Shown here in pieces: positions 26,064 through 34,689 of a DNA stretch of 64,000 nt (position 1 is the stretch's first letter; each line of letters opens with the position of its first letter). The notes under the pieces are model-generated. The model was given only the letters and a program-made list of their open reading frames with translations. It had not been told where the DNA came from and searched no databases. The translations under genes were made by a program, and so were the position numbers. This DNA comes from Butyrivibrio sp. (lineage in GTDB: Bacteria > Bacillota > Clostridia > Lachnospirales > Lachnospiraceae). The stretch covers positions 1-64,000 of the forward strand of contig JAFUYO010000013.1 of the NCBI GenBank assembly GCA_017470505.1. Direction: 5' to 3'.

Positions 26064-26720
26064 ATGTTTGCAACCGTTACTCTGGCTCTTTTTAAAGGGT
26101 TTTTAGGAACGCTTAAGCTCTTTTCCTTAACGCTTTTGTTTTCACTCCCTTTAGGGCTTTTAATCAGCTTCGGCTCAATGTCAAAAACTGCCATCCTGCG
26201 CCTGCCCATCAGACTGATAATCTGGATCATCAGGGGGACTCCTCTCATGCTCCAGCTCCTCATCATCTTCTACGGCCCGGGAATATTTCTTGGCAGGAAC
26301 ATATGGGGCTCCGGTGACAGCGGCAGATTCACTGCTGCACTGACCGCCTTCGTCATCAACTACGCCTGCTACTTCAGCGAGATATTCAGGGGCGGCATCC
26401 AGTCGATACCAAAGGGGCAGTACGAGGCGGCACAGGTCCTCGGCCTTTCGCGAACCCAGACCTTTTTCAGGATAATACTGCTGCAGGTCATCAAGCGGAT
26501 CGTTCCTCCCATCTCAAACGAGGTCATCACCCTGGTAAAAGACACGTCTCTTGCGAGGGTCATCGCCTTCTACGAGATCATCTGGGAGGGCGAGCGCTTT
26601 ATAAAGAGCAGCGGGATCATCTGGCCGCTTTTCTACACAGGCGTGTTCTACCTGCTGTTTTCCGGACTTCTCACTCTCCTGTTCGGATACATTGAGAAAA
26701 AGCTGGACTACTTCAAATAA
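26064..26720 (+). CDS. Amino-acid ABC transporter permease
   Basis: A 218-aa HisM/GlnP-type permease with about five helices. It has the IRGTPLMLQLLIIFYG motif of polar amino-acid permeases and a coupling region ISKGQ-like: QSIPKGQYEAAQVLGLSRTQTF. It starts 28 bases after the binding-protein gene. Confidence 0.94.
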   Translation: MFATVTLALFKGFLGTLKLFSLTLLFSLPLGLLISFGSMSKTAILRLPIRLIIWIIRGTPLMLQLLIIFYGPGIFLGRNIWGSGDSGRFTAALTAFVINYACYFSEIFRGGIQSIPKGQYEAAQVLGLSRTQTFFRIILLQVIKRIVPPISNEVITLVKDTSLARVIAFYEIIWEGERFIKSSGIIWPLFYTGVFYLLFSGLLTLLFGYIEKKLDYFK

Positions 26721-26736
26721 GGAGACGGTGACATAA

Positions 26737-27483
26737 ATGCCTATTTTGGAAGTCAACAATTTAAAAAAGAGCTTTGACGGCGACAGCATTTTAAAGGGAA
26801 TCAGCTTTGACATGGAAAAGGGGCAGACGCTCTCCATCTTAGGGAGCAGCGGAAGCGGCAAGACGACGCTTCTAAGGTGCCTGAACTTTCTTGAGATGGC
26901 TGACGACGGAAGGATAAAAGTAAACGGTGAGACATTGTTTGACGGAATGAAGACTTCTTTTTCCGAGAACGAGCTGAGGGATAAGCGCAGGCACTTCGGA
27001 ATGGTTTTTCAGCAGTTCAACCTCTTTCCGCAGTACACCGCGCTTGAGAACGTCACTCTCGCGCCGCGCCTTGCCAATCCGTCGAAGGACAAAATTGACA
27101 TCGAGCGTGAGAGCAGGATGCTCCTAACCAAGATGGGGCTCCCGGACAAGTTAAACCACTATCCGCATCAGCTCTCAGGCGGTCAGCAGCAGAGAGTTGC
27201 GATTGCAAGGGCGCTCGCTCTAAAGCCCGATATCCTCTGCTTTGACGAGCCGACATCAGCCCTCGACCCGGAGCTGACGGGAGAAGTGTTGAAGGTCATC
27301 AAAGAGCTTGCCCTTCAGCACACAACCATGATAATCGTGACGCATGAGATACCATTTGCAAGGGATGTTTCGGATCAGATCATTTTCCTCGACAGAGGCG
27401 TTATCGCAGAAAAAGGAACGCCCTCTCAGGTCATTGATTCACCGACCAATGAGAGGACGCAGAAGTTTCTTGCTAATTATTAA
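26737..27483 (+). CDS. Amino-acid ABC transporter ATP-binding protein, GlnQ-like
   Basis: A 248-aa ATPase: Walker A GSSGSGKT (36-43), Q-loop FGMVFQQFNLFPQYTALENV, signature LSGGQQQRVAIARAL, Walker B ILCFDEPTSALDPEL and the switch His in VTHEI. 16 bases after the permease. Its stop is one base from the stop of the convergent peptidase gene, with no terminator hairpin between. Confidence 0.96.
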   Translation: MPILEVNNLKKSFDGDSILKGISFDMEKGQTLSILGSSGSGKTTLLRCLNFLEMADDGRIKVNGETLFDGMKTSFSENELRDKRRHFGMVFQQFNLFPQYTALENVTLAPRLANPSKDKIDIERESRMLLTKMGLPDKLNHYPHQLSGGQQQRVAIARALALKPDILCFDEPTSALDPELTGEVLKVIKELALQHTTMIIVTHEIPFARDVSDQIIFLDRGVIAEKGTPSQVIDSPTNERTQKFLANY

Positions 27484-27484
27484 A

Positions 27485-29584
27485 TCATTCATCAAGCGGC
27501 CGGTTCAGTTCTTCGCATCCATGAAGGACGAACCTGCCGTTTTTTATTATGGAGACAGATGATCCGTCTTCCATCACAGCCCTTATCTCACCTAGCTCGT
27601 CGTAGGGGATCGTGATGTCTGTGTGGCACCCGAAGTATGCCTTGTCGGGTTCTGTCTTTCTCTTTAAGCTTATCTCATTGTCCCTCGCGACGATTGCCTT
27701 GCCGTCAGGGTTGTAGCTCATATTGTCCTCCTCGTGGGAATAGCACGTATCTCCCACCGCAAAGTGTGGGCCTGTCTTTTCCGCGATGAGGATCGGGAGC
27801 TTATCTTCTATTCCGTATTTCCTTGCAACGACGTATGCAAGGGTGTTGGTGCCTATTGCGAACTCGCCGATGGGAAGGGTCTTGTGGTTAAAGAGGATGT
27901 TGTCGGAGATGTACTTAACATTCTCCTCCTCGGACTCAAAATTGCTGCAGCTGTAGCTCTCTATGCAGCCGTCCTTAAAGGTTATCTCGAGATTTTTAAA
28001 GTACAGTCCCTCAAGGTAGACTCCCGTCACATGGAGAACGCCTTCACTTCCGGCCAGCTTCGGCGATGTGAACACCTCTCCCACGGGTATGTTGACGTCG
28101 GCGACGCAGTTCTCAAAATTCGTCTCTTTTGACCTGTCAGAGAGCTCGTGCAGCATGACCTTCATTTTGGTGTGGTTAGAGCCCATTCCCTCAACTTCTA
28201 CATGCACTGCCCTGTCGAGAACATCGATTATCTTCTGCTGGATATTCTGGTAGAGTTTATAGTCCAGGGTGTTTATCTTTACTATGTCTCTGAAAATCTC
28301 CCTGAAGTTATCCCCGATCTCCGGTACGGGAAAAGAAATAATGGTAAAGCTTCTCTCGCTTCCTATTATGTACTCATTCTGGATGAGAGCAGCCTGTATC
28401 TTGTAATCGCTGAGCATCTTCTTCTGCCGGGAGTCAAGGTGGGCTGCATCTTTGTTTGGCTCGGGAGAAAACGGCTTTTCCCCGAACACCTCGATGACTG
28501 CGGGGCCGCCAAATAAGCGCGCCTTGTCTCTGTGCTTTTCTCCCGCTGCCCTCACGGCTTCAAGCCGCCTGTTGACGAGGCTCGTATCAAGGATAAGCGC
28601 ATCGTCGTCCTTGTGGTCGTAGTCGAACTGCTTGTTGGGAACCGCTCCGTAGAAGCCAGCCCTCCTGTAGCTTCCGCCCATGAAAAAGCCGGACATGACA
28701 GCCCTGTAAATTGTGACGTCAAGGCCGATAGATTTGAGGTTATCTATGGCTTTTTTAACTATCCTCTCAAAACCGAGCTGATAGATGATGGACGCAGTCT
28801 TTTTGATGGAAATGTCCTTGCCTGTTGCTGCAAAGCCTATGCGGTACCCTTCCGTGAAGGTGGTCGCAAGCCCTCCGATTTCCTCTTCAGTAAGAGATGC
28901 AAGGTGCCTCGCCGTCTCAATCTCGGTCCCTGTCACATACTCCCCGAACCTGTAGAGGTAGCGCACATCCGTAAGGTCGCTCTCACAGATGATGTCCCTC
29001 GCAAAGGAGTAAGCAGGGTCGACAATAGACGCAAATCTCTTATCCCTCTCCTCCTCGGCGTAGTCGCTGTAGAACCAGTAGAGGATCTTTTTGAGGTCCC
29101 CGTAGACAGGGAGGCGCCCCATTTTGTCAGCCTCGGCAAAAAGGCCGTAGATCTCGATGAAGAGCTCCATCCTGATGGTCATCTCGAACCTGTCTTCTTC
29201 AAAGGCAAAGCCAATCATGGATCTCATTTCGAAGTAGAGAGCTGACAGGAGCTGCCCGATCTTTTCGCCAAACTTTGAGCAGCATACAGACGGATTTCCA
29301 TAGCTCTTTTCATAGTTCTCCGGAAGTATGTCTTCAAAGAGCTTTCTGTTCCTGTCCGAGAGCTCCTCCAAAGTATCATAGTTGAAGCCCTCAGCCACAG
29401 CCCAGTCGTAGGTATCCAGGACAAATAAAATAAAGCCTGAAACCGATTTAAAATAGGTTTCGAGCTCTTTGTTTTCCAGCGTTTCGCTGTGCATATCCCT
29501 GATCCGTCCGGAGGCTAATTCAAACCTCTCATCGATCACAGGCTGTCCCGATTCAAATTCAAAATAAAGCTCATCACTGTTCAT
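27485..29584 (-). CDS. M29-type aminopeptidase with a large N-terminal extension
   Basis: A 699-aa protein, against about 370-410 for ordinary M29 enzymes. The C-terminal half carries the family's metal-site motifs: NIPVGEVFTSP, the second Glu in LPIGEFAIGTN, and GPHFAVGDTCYSHEEDN followed by CHTDITIPYDEL. The first 330 residues are an acidic, mostly helical region I do not recognise. It probably trims peptides inside the cell. Its ATG overlaps the stop of 29581-29958 as ATGA. Confidence 0.88.
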   Translation of the reverse strand: MNSDELYFEFESGQPVIDERFELASGRIRDMHSETLENKELETYFKSVSGFILFVLDTYDWAVAEGFNYDTLEELSDRNRKLFEDILPENYEKSYGNPSVCCSKFGEKIGQLLSALYFEMRSMIGFAFEEDRFEMTIRMELFIEIYGLFAEADKMGRLPVYGDLKKILYWFYSDYAEEERDKRFASIVDPAYSFARDIICESDLTDVRYLYRFGEYVTGTEIETARHLASLTEEEIGGLATTFTEGYRIGFAATGKDISIKKTASIIYQLGFERIVKKAIDNLKSIGLDVTIYRAVMSGFFMGGSYRRAGFYGAVPNKQFDYDHKDDDALILDTSLVNRRLEAVRAAGEKHRDKARLFGGPAVIEVFGEKPFSPEPNKDAAHLDSRQKKMLSDYKIQAALIQNEYIIGSERSFTIISFPVPEIGDNFREIFRDIVKINTLDYKLYQNIQQKIIDVLDRAVHVEVEGMGSNHTKMKVMLHELSDRSKETNFENCVADVNIPVGEVFTSPKLAGSEGVLHVTGVYLEGLYFKNLEITFKDGCIESYSCSNFESEEENVKYISDNILFNHKTLPIGEFAIGTNTLAYVVARKYGIEDKLPILIAEKTGPHFAVGDTCYSHEEDNMSYNPDGKAIVARDNEISLKRKTEPDKAYFGCHTDITIPYDELGEIRAVMEDGSSVSIIKNGRFVLHGCEELNRPLDE

Positions 29585-29958
29585 AATCCACTGATCCCCA
29601 AGAAAAGAATGACTATAACAAAAATAACTGACAACAGGTTAAGGAAAAATCCGAGGTTTGGAAAGATCTTGAAAACATCCTTTTCAAATCTGGACTTTAT
29701 CCCAAGAACAAGTCCCACAACAGAAAACAAAGCCGCAAACAAAGATGCTGCGGCGTATTGTATTTTGGCCTGCCCGCCGTTGTTGTAGGTAAAAAGTACG
29801 GCAACAGCAAGTGTTCCGACTGATATGCATCCCAGGATAAAGGACATGATGCCCTCCTCGGGATGCCTGTTATCAGTGAACATATACCGGTCTCGGGCCG
29901 GCTCAAGTTTTTTTATCCTGATTTTTAGCTTCTTTAAATTGATATGCGGCCTTTCCAT
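29581..29958 (-). CDS. Small membrane protein, three to four TM, unknown
   Basis: A 125-aa protein. A basic N-terminus (KKLKIRIKKLEPARDRY) is followed by hydrophobic stretches at about 38-57, 66-85 and 98-122. It resembles short conserved membrane proteins of Lachnospiraceae, with no known function that I can name. It starts one base after the stop of the 50-aa gene and overlaps the peptidase gene, so the three look translationally coupled. Confidence 0.78.
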   Translation of the reverse strand: MERPHINLKKLKIRIKKLEPARDRYMFTDNRHPEEGIMSFILGCISVGTLAVAVLFTYNNGGQAKIQYAAASLFAALFSVVGLVLGIKSRFEKDVFKIFPNLGFFLNLLSVIFVIVILFLGISGL

Positions 29959-29959
29959 C

Positions 29960-30112
29960 TTAGAAAATCACATGCTTTCTGCTGGCAAGGAGCCTTCCGC
30001 CTGAGATTATCAGTAAAACTCCCGTCGTGATCCCGACTACTATCGCAATAATACCAAACGCGATATTGAGGGCTCCCGCCCCGCCGACAACCTTGTAAAT
30101 CTTCTCGTTCAT
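29960..30112 (-). CDS. 50-aa single- or double-span membrane peptide
   Basis: An ATG at 30112 preceded by GGAGGG (8 bases) opens a 50-codon frame: a short MNEKIYKVVGG start, a Gly/Ile/Val-rich hydrophobic stretch of about 27 residues, and a basic GGRLLASRKHVIF end. The strong ribosome site and the one-base spacing to the next gene support a real gene. Function unknown. Confidence 0.75.
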   Translation of the reverse strand: MNEKIYKVVGGAGALNIAFGIIAIVVGITTGVLLIISGGRLLASRKHVIF

Positions 30113-30132
30113 ATATATTCCCTCCATATCTG

Positions 30133-30170
30133 GTCCTGATTACTGCCGCTTGCGCGGTATTCCTCAGGAC
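30133..30170 (-). repeat. GTCCTGAGGAAT leader hairpin (38 bp)
   Basis: Minus strand outer arms GTCCTGA/TCAGGAC and inner CCGC/GCGG. It lies between pyrE and the small membrane gene, in the latter's leader. Same length and opening as 19630-19667. Confidence 0.6.
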
Positions 30171-30200
30171 TGTCTATAGTTTACATTATCTGCTCTGTCA

Positions 30201-30881
30201 TTACTTCTTGGCGCCGTACTCTGCGTAGTACTCATCGATTGACTTCTTGATTTCCTTGGTCAGAAGAACCTCTCCGTCTATCGGCTTGTTGTAGAGATAG
30301 CTCACAACGTCGCTCATGGTGACTATTGAGTGTGCGGAAAATCCGTACTTCTCCCTGATCTCGTCAAGGGCGCTCATATCCGACTCCTGCCCCTTCTCCT
30401 GTCGGTTAAGGGATACCATAAGCCCCACGATGTCACAGTCAGCCTGTGCCTGAATGATGGGAACCGTCTCCTCTATGGACTTGCCCGATGTTGTCACATC
30501 CTCAATGATGAGGACCCTGTCGCCATCGCGCAGCTTGCTTCCTAACAGGATTCCCTTGTCGCCGTGGTCCTTGATCTCTTTTCTGTTGGAGCAGTATCTG
30601 ATCTCCTTCCCGTAGAGCTCGCTGATGGCAACGGATGTGACTACAGAAAGAGGAATCCCCTTGTAGGCAGGTCCGAACAGCACGTCAAACTCCAGTCCGA
30701 AAATATCATGTATGGCCCTTGCGTAATAATGGCCAAGCTTCTTGAGCTGTGAGCCTGTAACATAAGCACCGGCGTTCATAAAGAAGGGTGACTTGCGCCC
30801 GCTCTTCAGAGTGAACTCGCCAAACTTAAGAACATTGCTGTCAACCATGAATTCGATAAACTCTTCCTTGTATTTCTCCAT
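30201..30881 (-). CDS. pyrE: Orotate phosphoribosyltransferase
   Basis: A 226-aa pyrimidine-synthesis enzyme making OMP from orotate and PRPP. FTLKSGRKSPFFMNAG fits the N-terminal substrate region, FGPAYKGIPLS follows, and VLIIEDVTTSGKSIEE is the PRPP-binding motif. AAGGAG lies upstream of ATG 30881. A lone pyr gene here. Confidence 0.96.
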   Translation of the reverse strand: MEKYKEEFIEFMVDSNVLKFGEFTLKSGRKSPFFMNAGAYVTGSQLKKLGHYYARAIHDIFGLEFDVLFGPAYKGIPLSVVTSVAISELYGKEIRYCSNRKEIKDHGDKGILLGSKLRDGDRVLIIEDVTTSGKSIEETVPIIQAQADCDIVGLMVSLNRQEKGQESDMSALDEIREKYGFSAHSIVTMSDVVSYLYNKPIDGEVLLTKEIKKSIDEYYAEYGAKK

Positions 30882-31109
30882 TTCCCTTAGACTCCTTTAT
30901 TCATCTGTATTTATAATGGTTAGTAAACTGCCCTGACACCATTTTGACACCATTTCGTAATTTTCAACTGCTTCAATCAAAGTTTAATGGAATTGTTCTG
31001 ATTCCACCAAGTGTCTTTGGTAGGTGCATATCATAAATATACCTTCATTTCTTTGAAAAGTATACCTCATTCCTGCTTTCAGTGCCACAATAAATAATTT
31101 AGACCGGTG

Positions 31110-31340
31110 ATGCACGATATCAGAAGCCAGAATGAGCTTTGTCGTGCCCTACTCAACGAAAATCATGATGGTGATGCACGATATTATAAACCAAAACATG
31201 TTATGTCGTGCCCAATTTAACAAAATACACCGTGATGGTACACTATATCAGAAGCCAGAGCATGCTTCATCGTGTACGACTGAACAGAAAAAACGGAAAT
31301 AGTACACGAAGAAAAGGGATTCAGCGAAAAGTGTCGTGCA
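31110..31340. repeat. Tandem array of four hairpin units, about 64-74 bp apart
   Basis: Hairpins at 31110-31148, 31174-31212, 31237-31278 and 31312-31340. Outer stems: GCACGA/TCGTGC in units 1 and 2, GTACAC/GTGTAC in unit 3, GTACACGA/TCGTGCA with one mismatch in unit 4. Inner stems: AAGC/GCTT (units 1, 3) and AAC/GTT (unit 2). Changes keep pairing. The rest of the gap between pyrE and surE (30882-31109) is AT-rich with no other feature seen apart from the repeated GACACCATTT near 30940. Confidence 0.7.
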
Positions 31341-31365
31341 TAAAGCAGACAAAATCCGGGAGGAT

Positions 31366-32088
31366 TCACCGGATTCCCACGTTATTCACGATTCCAAACG
31401 ACACGTAGCCTGAGAGGATGGCGCCGTAGTCGGTTCCCTCTTCCTCTTCGTGCAGGTGGATGCCGTCGACCATGTAGCGGATGCCACCGCCCTCCAGTTC
31501 CTCGACCACTTTGTATCTGTCGGTGTAGAAAGCCTTTCGCGAGACCTTCACATCTCTCTTAACTCCCCTGCACTCACCCGTATCGCACTCCGGAAAATTG
31601 ATATTGATGATCTCACCAAAATCCAGTTCCATCGAAAGAGCCTCCTTGAGGAGCGGCAAAAGATATTCATCCGTAGCATAGTGTCTGTCGCTCATTGCCT
31701 CTGATAGCGCAACCGCGTGTATGCCCTGGAAAGATGCCTCAAACGCAGCTCCGGCGGTTGCTGAGTACTGGATGTCCGTCGCCATGTTGTAGCCATAGTT
31801 GATGCCTGAGAGGACTACGTCGGGCTTATCCGGCATCACGGCAAGAGAACCGACCCTGACGCAGTCCGCCGGAGTCCCGCTCACGGAAAAAGCCTTCACA
31901 CCGGGCACGGGAAAGTCGTGGGGATAGACGTCAAGAGGGTCGCGAAGTGTTATGCTGTGGGATGCAGCGCTCATCTGAAGAGCGGGTGCAACAACCCACA
32001 CCTCCCCCAATTCAAGGGTGGCTCTTGCGAGCCTCACTATTCCGTCTGAAGTTATCCCATCATCATTCGTTATCAAAATTCGTCTCAT
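31366..32088 (-). CDS. surE: 5'/3'-nucleotidase SurE
   Basis: A 240-aa metal-dependent phosphatase of nucleoside monophosphates. It begins MRRILITNDDGI with the metal-binding Asp-Asp; SAASHSITLRDPL, VSGTPADCVR and SGINYGYNMATDIQYSATAGAA are the other SurE motifs. The start is ATG 32088 with GGAGAA upstream. A longer frame to 32130 runs into a palindromic repeat and is rejected. Confidence 0.96.
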   Translation of the reverse strand: MRRILITNDDGITSDGIVRLARATLELGEVWVVAPALQMSAASHSITLRDPLDVYPHDFPVPGVKAFSVSGTPADCVRVGSLAVMPDKPDVVLSGINYGYNMATDIQYSATAGAAFEASFQGIHAVALSEAMSDRHYATDEYLLPLLKEALSMELDFGEIININFPECDTGECRGVKRDVKVSRKAFYTDRYKVVEELEGGGIRYMVDGIHLHEEEEGTDYGAILSGYVSFGIVNNVGIR

Positions 32089-32107
32089 GTCAGTTCTCCG
32101 TAAGTAT

Positions 32108-32278
32108 GACATCTTGAATGAAACATTCAAGATGTCTGCAAATAGGCCATCCTAGAGCGACTTCGTCGCGGGCCTATTTGCTTTTTGCATCATGTTCTCA
32201 CGAAATCCGCAGTACATGCGGATTTCTGAAACGAAGTTCAAGAATATATGACATCTTGAATGAAACATTCAAGATGTC
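32108..32278. repeat. 171-bp composite element flanked by identical 29-bp palindromes
   Basis: The same 29-bp palindrome (arms GACATCTTGAATG/CATTCAAGATGTC, 3-base loop) stands at 32108-32136 and 32250-32278. Between are a hairpin GCAAATAGGCC/GGCCTATTTGC (32138-32181) with a nested GCGAC/GTCGC and a following TTTTT on the plus strand, and a hairpin GAAATCCGCA/TGCGGATTTC (32202-32226). Non-coding; it resembles a miniature mobile element. Confidence 0.65.
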
Positions 32279-32368
32279 GTGCGCATAATTGTTATACCGT
32301 TTAAGGAATGCACTTCCGCCAACGGGTATAATTGTGAGTCTGTGGGTGTATCAGTGGGGCGTTTTGAG

Positions 32369-34384
32369 TCACTCTTCTTCGGTCAGAGCCTTCAGTGTCA
32401 CACCGTATTTCTCTGCGATGTCCATCGCGTAGCTCATTCCGGTAGGCGGCGCGACTTCTACCTTGTATGAACGCTCGCCGCCGTCGGATCTCACGATGAG
32501 GGACGCCGCCCTGAACGTGTTGCCACCTTCGTTTATTCCGCCCTTTTTTATCTTGCTGCCATCTCCGTGTATGCTGTCCTTTTTTATCTTGCTGTCATCT
32601 CCGTTTATGCTGTCCTTTTCATTCTGGCTGCCATATCCGTTCATGCTCTCAATCTCCATGGCGAGCTTGTGCATGTGGGTGTTGTAGATGGTCCTAATAC
32701 CCTTTTTCAGGATTGCCCTGCAGCAGTCGTAGGCTATGTAATACCCCTCCTCAAAAGAGGTGGTTGAAAACGTCTCATTCAGGAGCAGAAGGCTTTTGTC
32801 TGTCGCCTCCTGATAGAGTTCCTTGAATCTCTTGCACTCTTCGCCGAGGCGCCCGAGATCCATGGTCTTGTCCTCATCCGCAGGAAAGTGCGTGTAGATC
32901 GCATCAACCGGCGAGTACTCAAACTTTGTTCCAGTCACAAATATTCCGCCCTGCGCCATGAAAAAGAGCTGCCCCACAGCCTGAGTTATGGTGGTCTTGC
33001 CGCCACGGTTAGCACCGGTCAGAATGTAGAGATTCTGCTCATTGGAAAAGGTGAGGTTGTTGGTGATAATATCAGACGGTGCTGCGCTCTCATCCTCCAG
33101 CAGCTTCATGTTGAAGATGCCTCTGGCGTCCATGGTAAGAGAGCCACGATCTTCCCCAACATATTCCCTGCCGGTATGTGCAGAAATATCTTCCTGCTCG
33201 CCAGCAGATTGTGACGTGGTATTTTCCCCAACATGTTCCCTGGCGGTATGTGAAGAAATATCTTCCTGTTCGCCAGCAGATAGTAAAGCACTGTTTCCAT
33301 CAGTATGTTCCCCGACAGGTTTCGAGGAGGTATCTTCCTGCTCTCCGGTTTCACCCTCCTTACTCCCCTCATACACAACCGGCATGCAGAACTTAAAGCC
33401 CCGCTCCTCCAGCTTCTCGATATACTCAGCCCACCTGATGTAGTAGATAAACTCGGGCATCAGGTCCGTGATATCCGTTATCGTGAGGGACGTGTATCTT
33501 GCAAGTACGTCCCGAAGGTGCCTCACTGTCTTTGTCAGCATCCTCTCGGTTATCTCGTCCATATAGTTGGTGACGCTACGGATAGAGTCATCGCTTTCCG
33601 AGATGTACTTAAGTCCCATTAAAGAGAGCGGGCTCATTGGCGGAATCACGGGGATGAAATGGGAATCCATCGGGTTTACTGCCTTGAACTCCTGAAAGCG
33701 GTAGTCGCCGTTCCATTCATTTCCGTCCTTCACGCTGTCTTTCCCTGACACCTTATCGAGGAAGTTCCCGACTATCATCGACTTGGTGAAATGTCTGTTG
33801 TTGAGGGAGACTATGCCAATCCCGCAGGCTTCAAACCTCTCGTTTAGGTTAACGCCAAGCGTCACGCTCTTTAGGTGCTGAGTGTCGGTGCGAAGCTGTG
33901 ATATGTCCTTCTTGAGGGCATCAAAGCCGTTATCGTGATACAGGTCCGTAACGTACTTTTTGAGGGCAAGGAGTCCCTTACTCTTTACATCAGCTCCGTC
34001 AAGGCAGCTGTAGATAGCCTCAATCCCTGAGATGTAATCGCCGAGCTCCCCCAGCCTGTGAAGGAGGTCCCAGACCTTCGGCTCGTGATCGTGGTCGTGC
34101 TTGAAGCTCCCGTACTCCTTTAAGAAATTTATCTTGTCGAGTATCTCCACGATGTCTTCCCGCATCTTTTTGTTGTTTTTGATATCGGCAAAGACCTCTG
34201 CCCTGAAGCGCGCAGTCATTCCGTCATCCGACATAAGCCGCATGACTCCGAGGATATAGGCACGCTCCGTCTCCTTCCCTGAGAGTTTTTTGATGACAGG
34301 CTCCATCCCAAGGTCATGGACCGTGACATCGGAGAGCTTTTTGTAATTCAGTTCTTTATTTGGGAAAAGAATACTTATCTTCAT
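32369..34384 (-). CDS. MutS-family ATPase with internal repeat insertions
   Basis: A 671-aa protein. The start is ATG 34384 (MKISILFPNKELNYKKL); a longer frame reads through a repeat array and is unlikely. It has the MutS core/lever region (EAIYSCLDGADVKSK to about residue 370) and domain V: Walker A LTGANRGGKTTITQA, FSTTSFEEGYYIAYDCC and the THMHKLA motif. No mismatch-recognition domain is seen, so it is not MutS1. Between core and ATPase is a three-unit, 24-residue repeat starting GEQEDxSS. Near the end is a 12-residue repeat (DSKIKKDSIHGD-like). A TATAAT (minus strand) is only 8 bases upstream of the ATG and no ribosome site is clear. Confidence 0.82.
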   Translation of the reverse strand: MKISILFPNKELNYKKLSDVTVHDLGMEPVIKKLSGKETERAYILGVMRLMSDDGMTARFRAEVFADIKNNKKMREDIVEILDKINFLKEYGSFKHDHDHEPKVWDLLHRLGELGDYISGIEAIYSCLDGADVKSKGLLALKKYVTDLYHDNGFDALKKDISQLRTDTQHLKSVTLGVNLNERFEACGIGIVSLNNRHFTKSMIVGNFLDKVSGKDSVKDGNEWNGDYRFQEFKAVNPMDSHFIPVIPPMSPLSLMGLKYISESDDSIRSVTNYMDEITERMLTKTVRHLRDVLARYTSLTITDITDLMPEFIYYIRWAEYIEKLEERGFKFCMPVVYEGSKEGETGEQEDTSSKPVGEHTDGNSALLSAGEQEDISSHTAREHVGENTTSQSAGEQEDISAHTGREYVGEDRGSLTMDARGIFNMKLLEDESAAPSDIITNNLTFSNEQNLYILTGANRGGKTTITQAVGQLFFMAQGGIFVTGTKFEYSPVDAIYTHFPADEDKTMDLGRLGEECKRFKELYQEATDKSLLLLNETFSTTSFEEGYYIAYDCCRAILKKGIRTIYNTHMHKLAMEIESMNGYGSQNEKDSINGDDSKIKKDSIHGDGSKIKKGGINEGGNTFRAASLIVRSDGGERSYKVEVAPPTGMSYAMDIAEKYGVTLKALTEEE

Positions 34385-34433
34385 AGAGTAAATTATAAGC
34401 CATGTCTCTATAACAAATAAATAAAAAAATTTT

Positions 34434-34635
34434 GACCCTTTTGTGCCTGTTTTTGCTGTCTTCAAAATGGCCATTTTCACTATGCGGCACCTTCGTTTTT
34501 TATTTGACCCCAAAAATGACAATTCAGGGGTCAAATTTTCAACGAAATTGCATATAGTGAAAACACCATCTAAAAACAAGCTCAATTTTGGCTCAAAAGG
34601 GTCAAATTTTAAATGAAAGGTCCATATAGTGAAAA
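34434..34635. repeat. Bipartite 71-72 bp motif array, locus 2 (divergent)
   Basis: Plus strand: GGGTCAAA at 34528 and 34599, TAGTGAAAA at 34555 and 34627. Minus strand: GGGTC at 34510 and 34438, TAGTGAAAA at 34482. Distances are 27-28 from GGGTC to TAGTG and 44 from TAGTG to the next GGGTC, as at 16481-16641. The two halves meet at the TTTGACCCC/GGGGTCAAA dyad (34503-34535), which may also terminate the lipoprotein gene. Confidence 0.78.
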
Positions 34636-34689
34636 GGCGCCCGCTTTACAGCTCATACAGCGAAAAAAAGCTTCTCCCTCACCAGCGGA

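Noticed and set aside
31110..31340. CRISPR array
   Set aside because: Only four units, repeats are imperfect and the conserved parts are paired stems rather than identical repeats with unique spacers; no cas genes nearby.
32089..32130. Longer N-terminus for SurE
   Set aside because: It would read through part of a palindromic repeat, while GGAGAA stands correctly before ATG 32088 and the family motif starts there.
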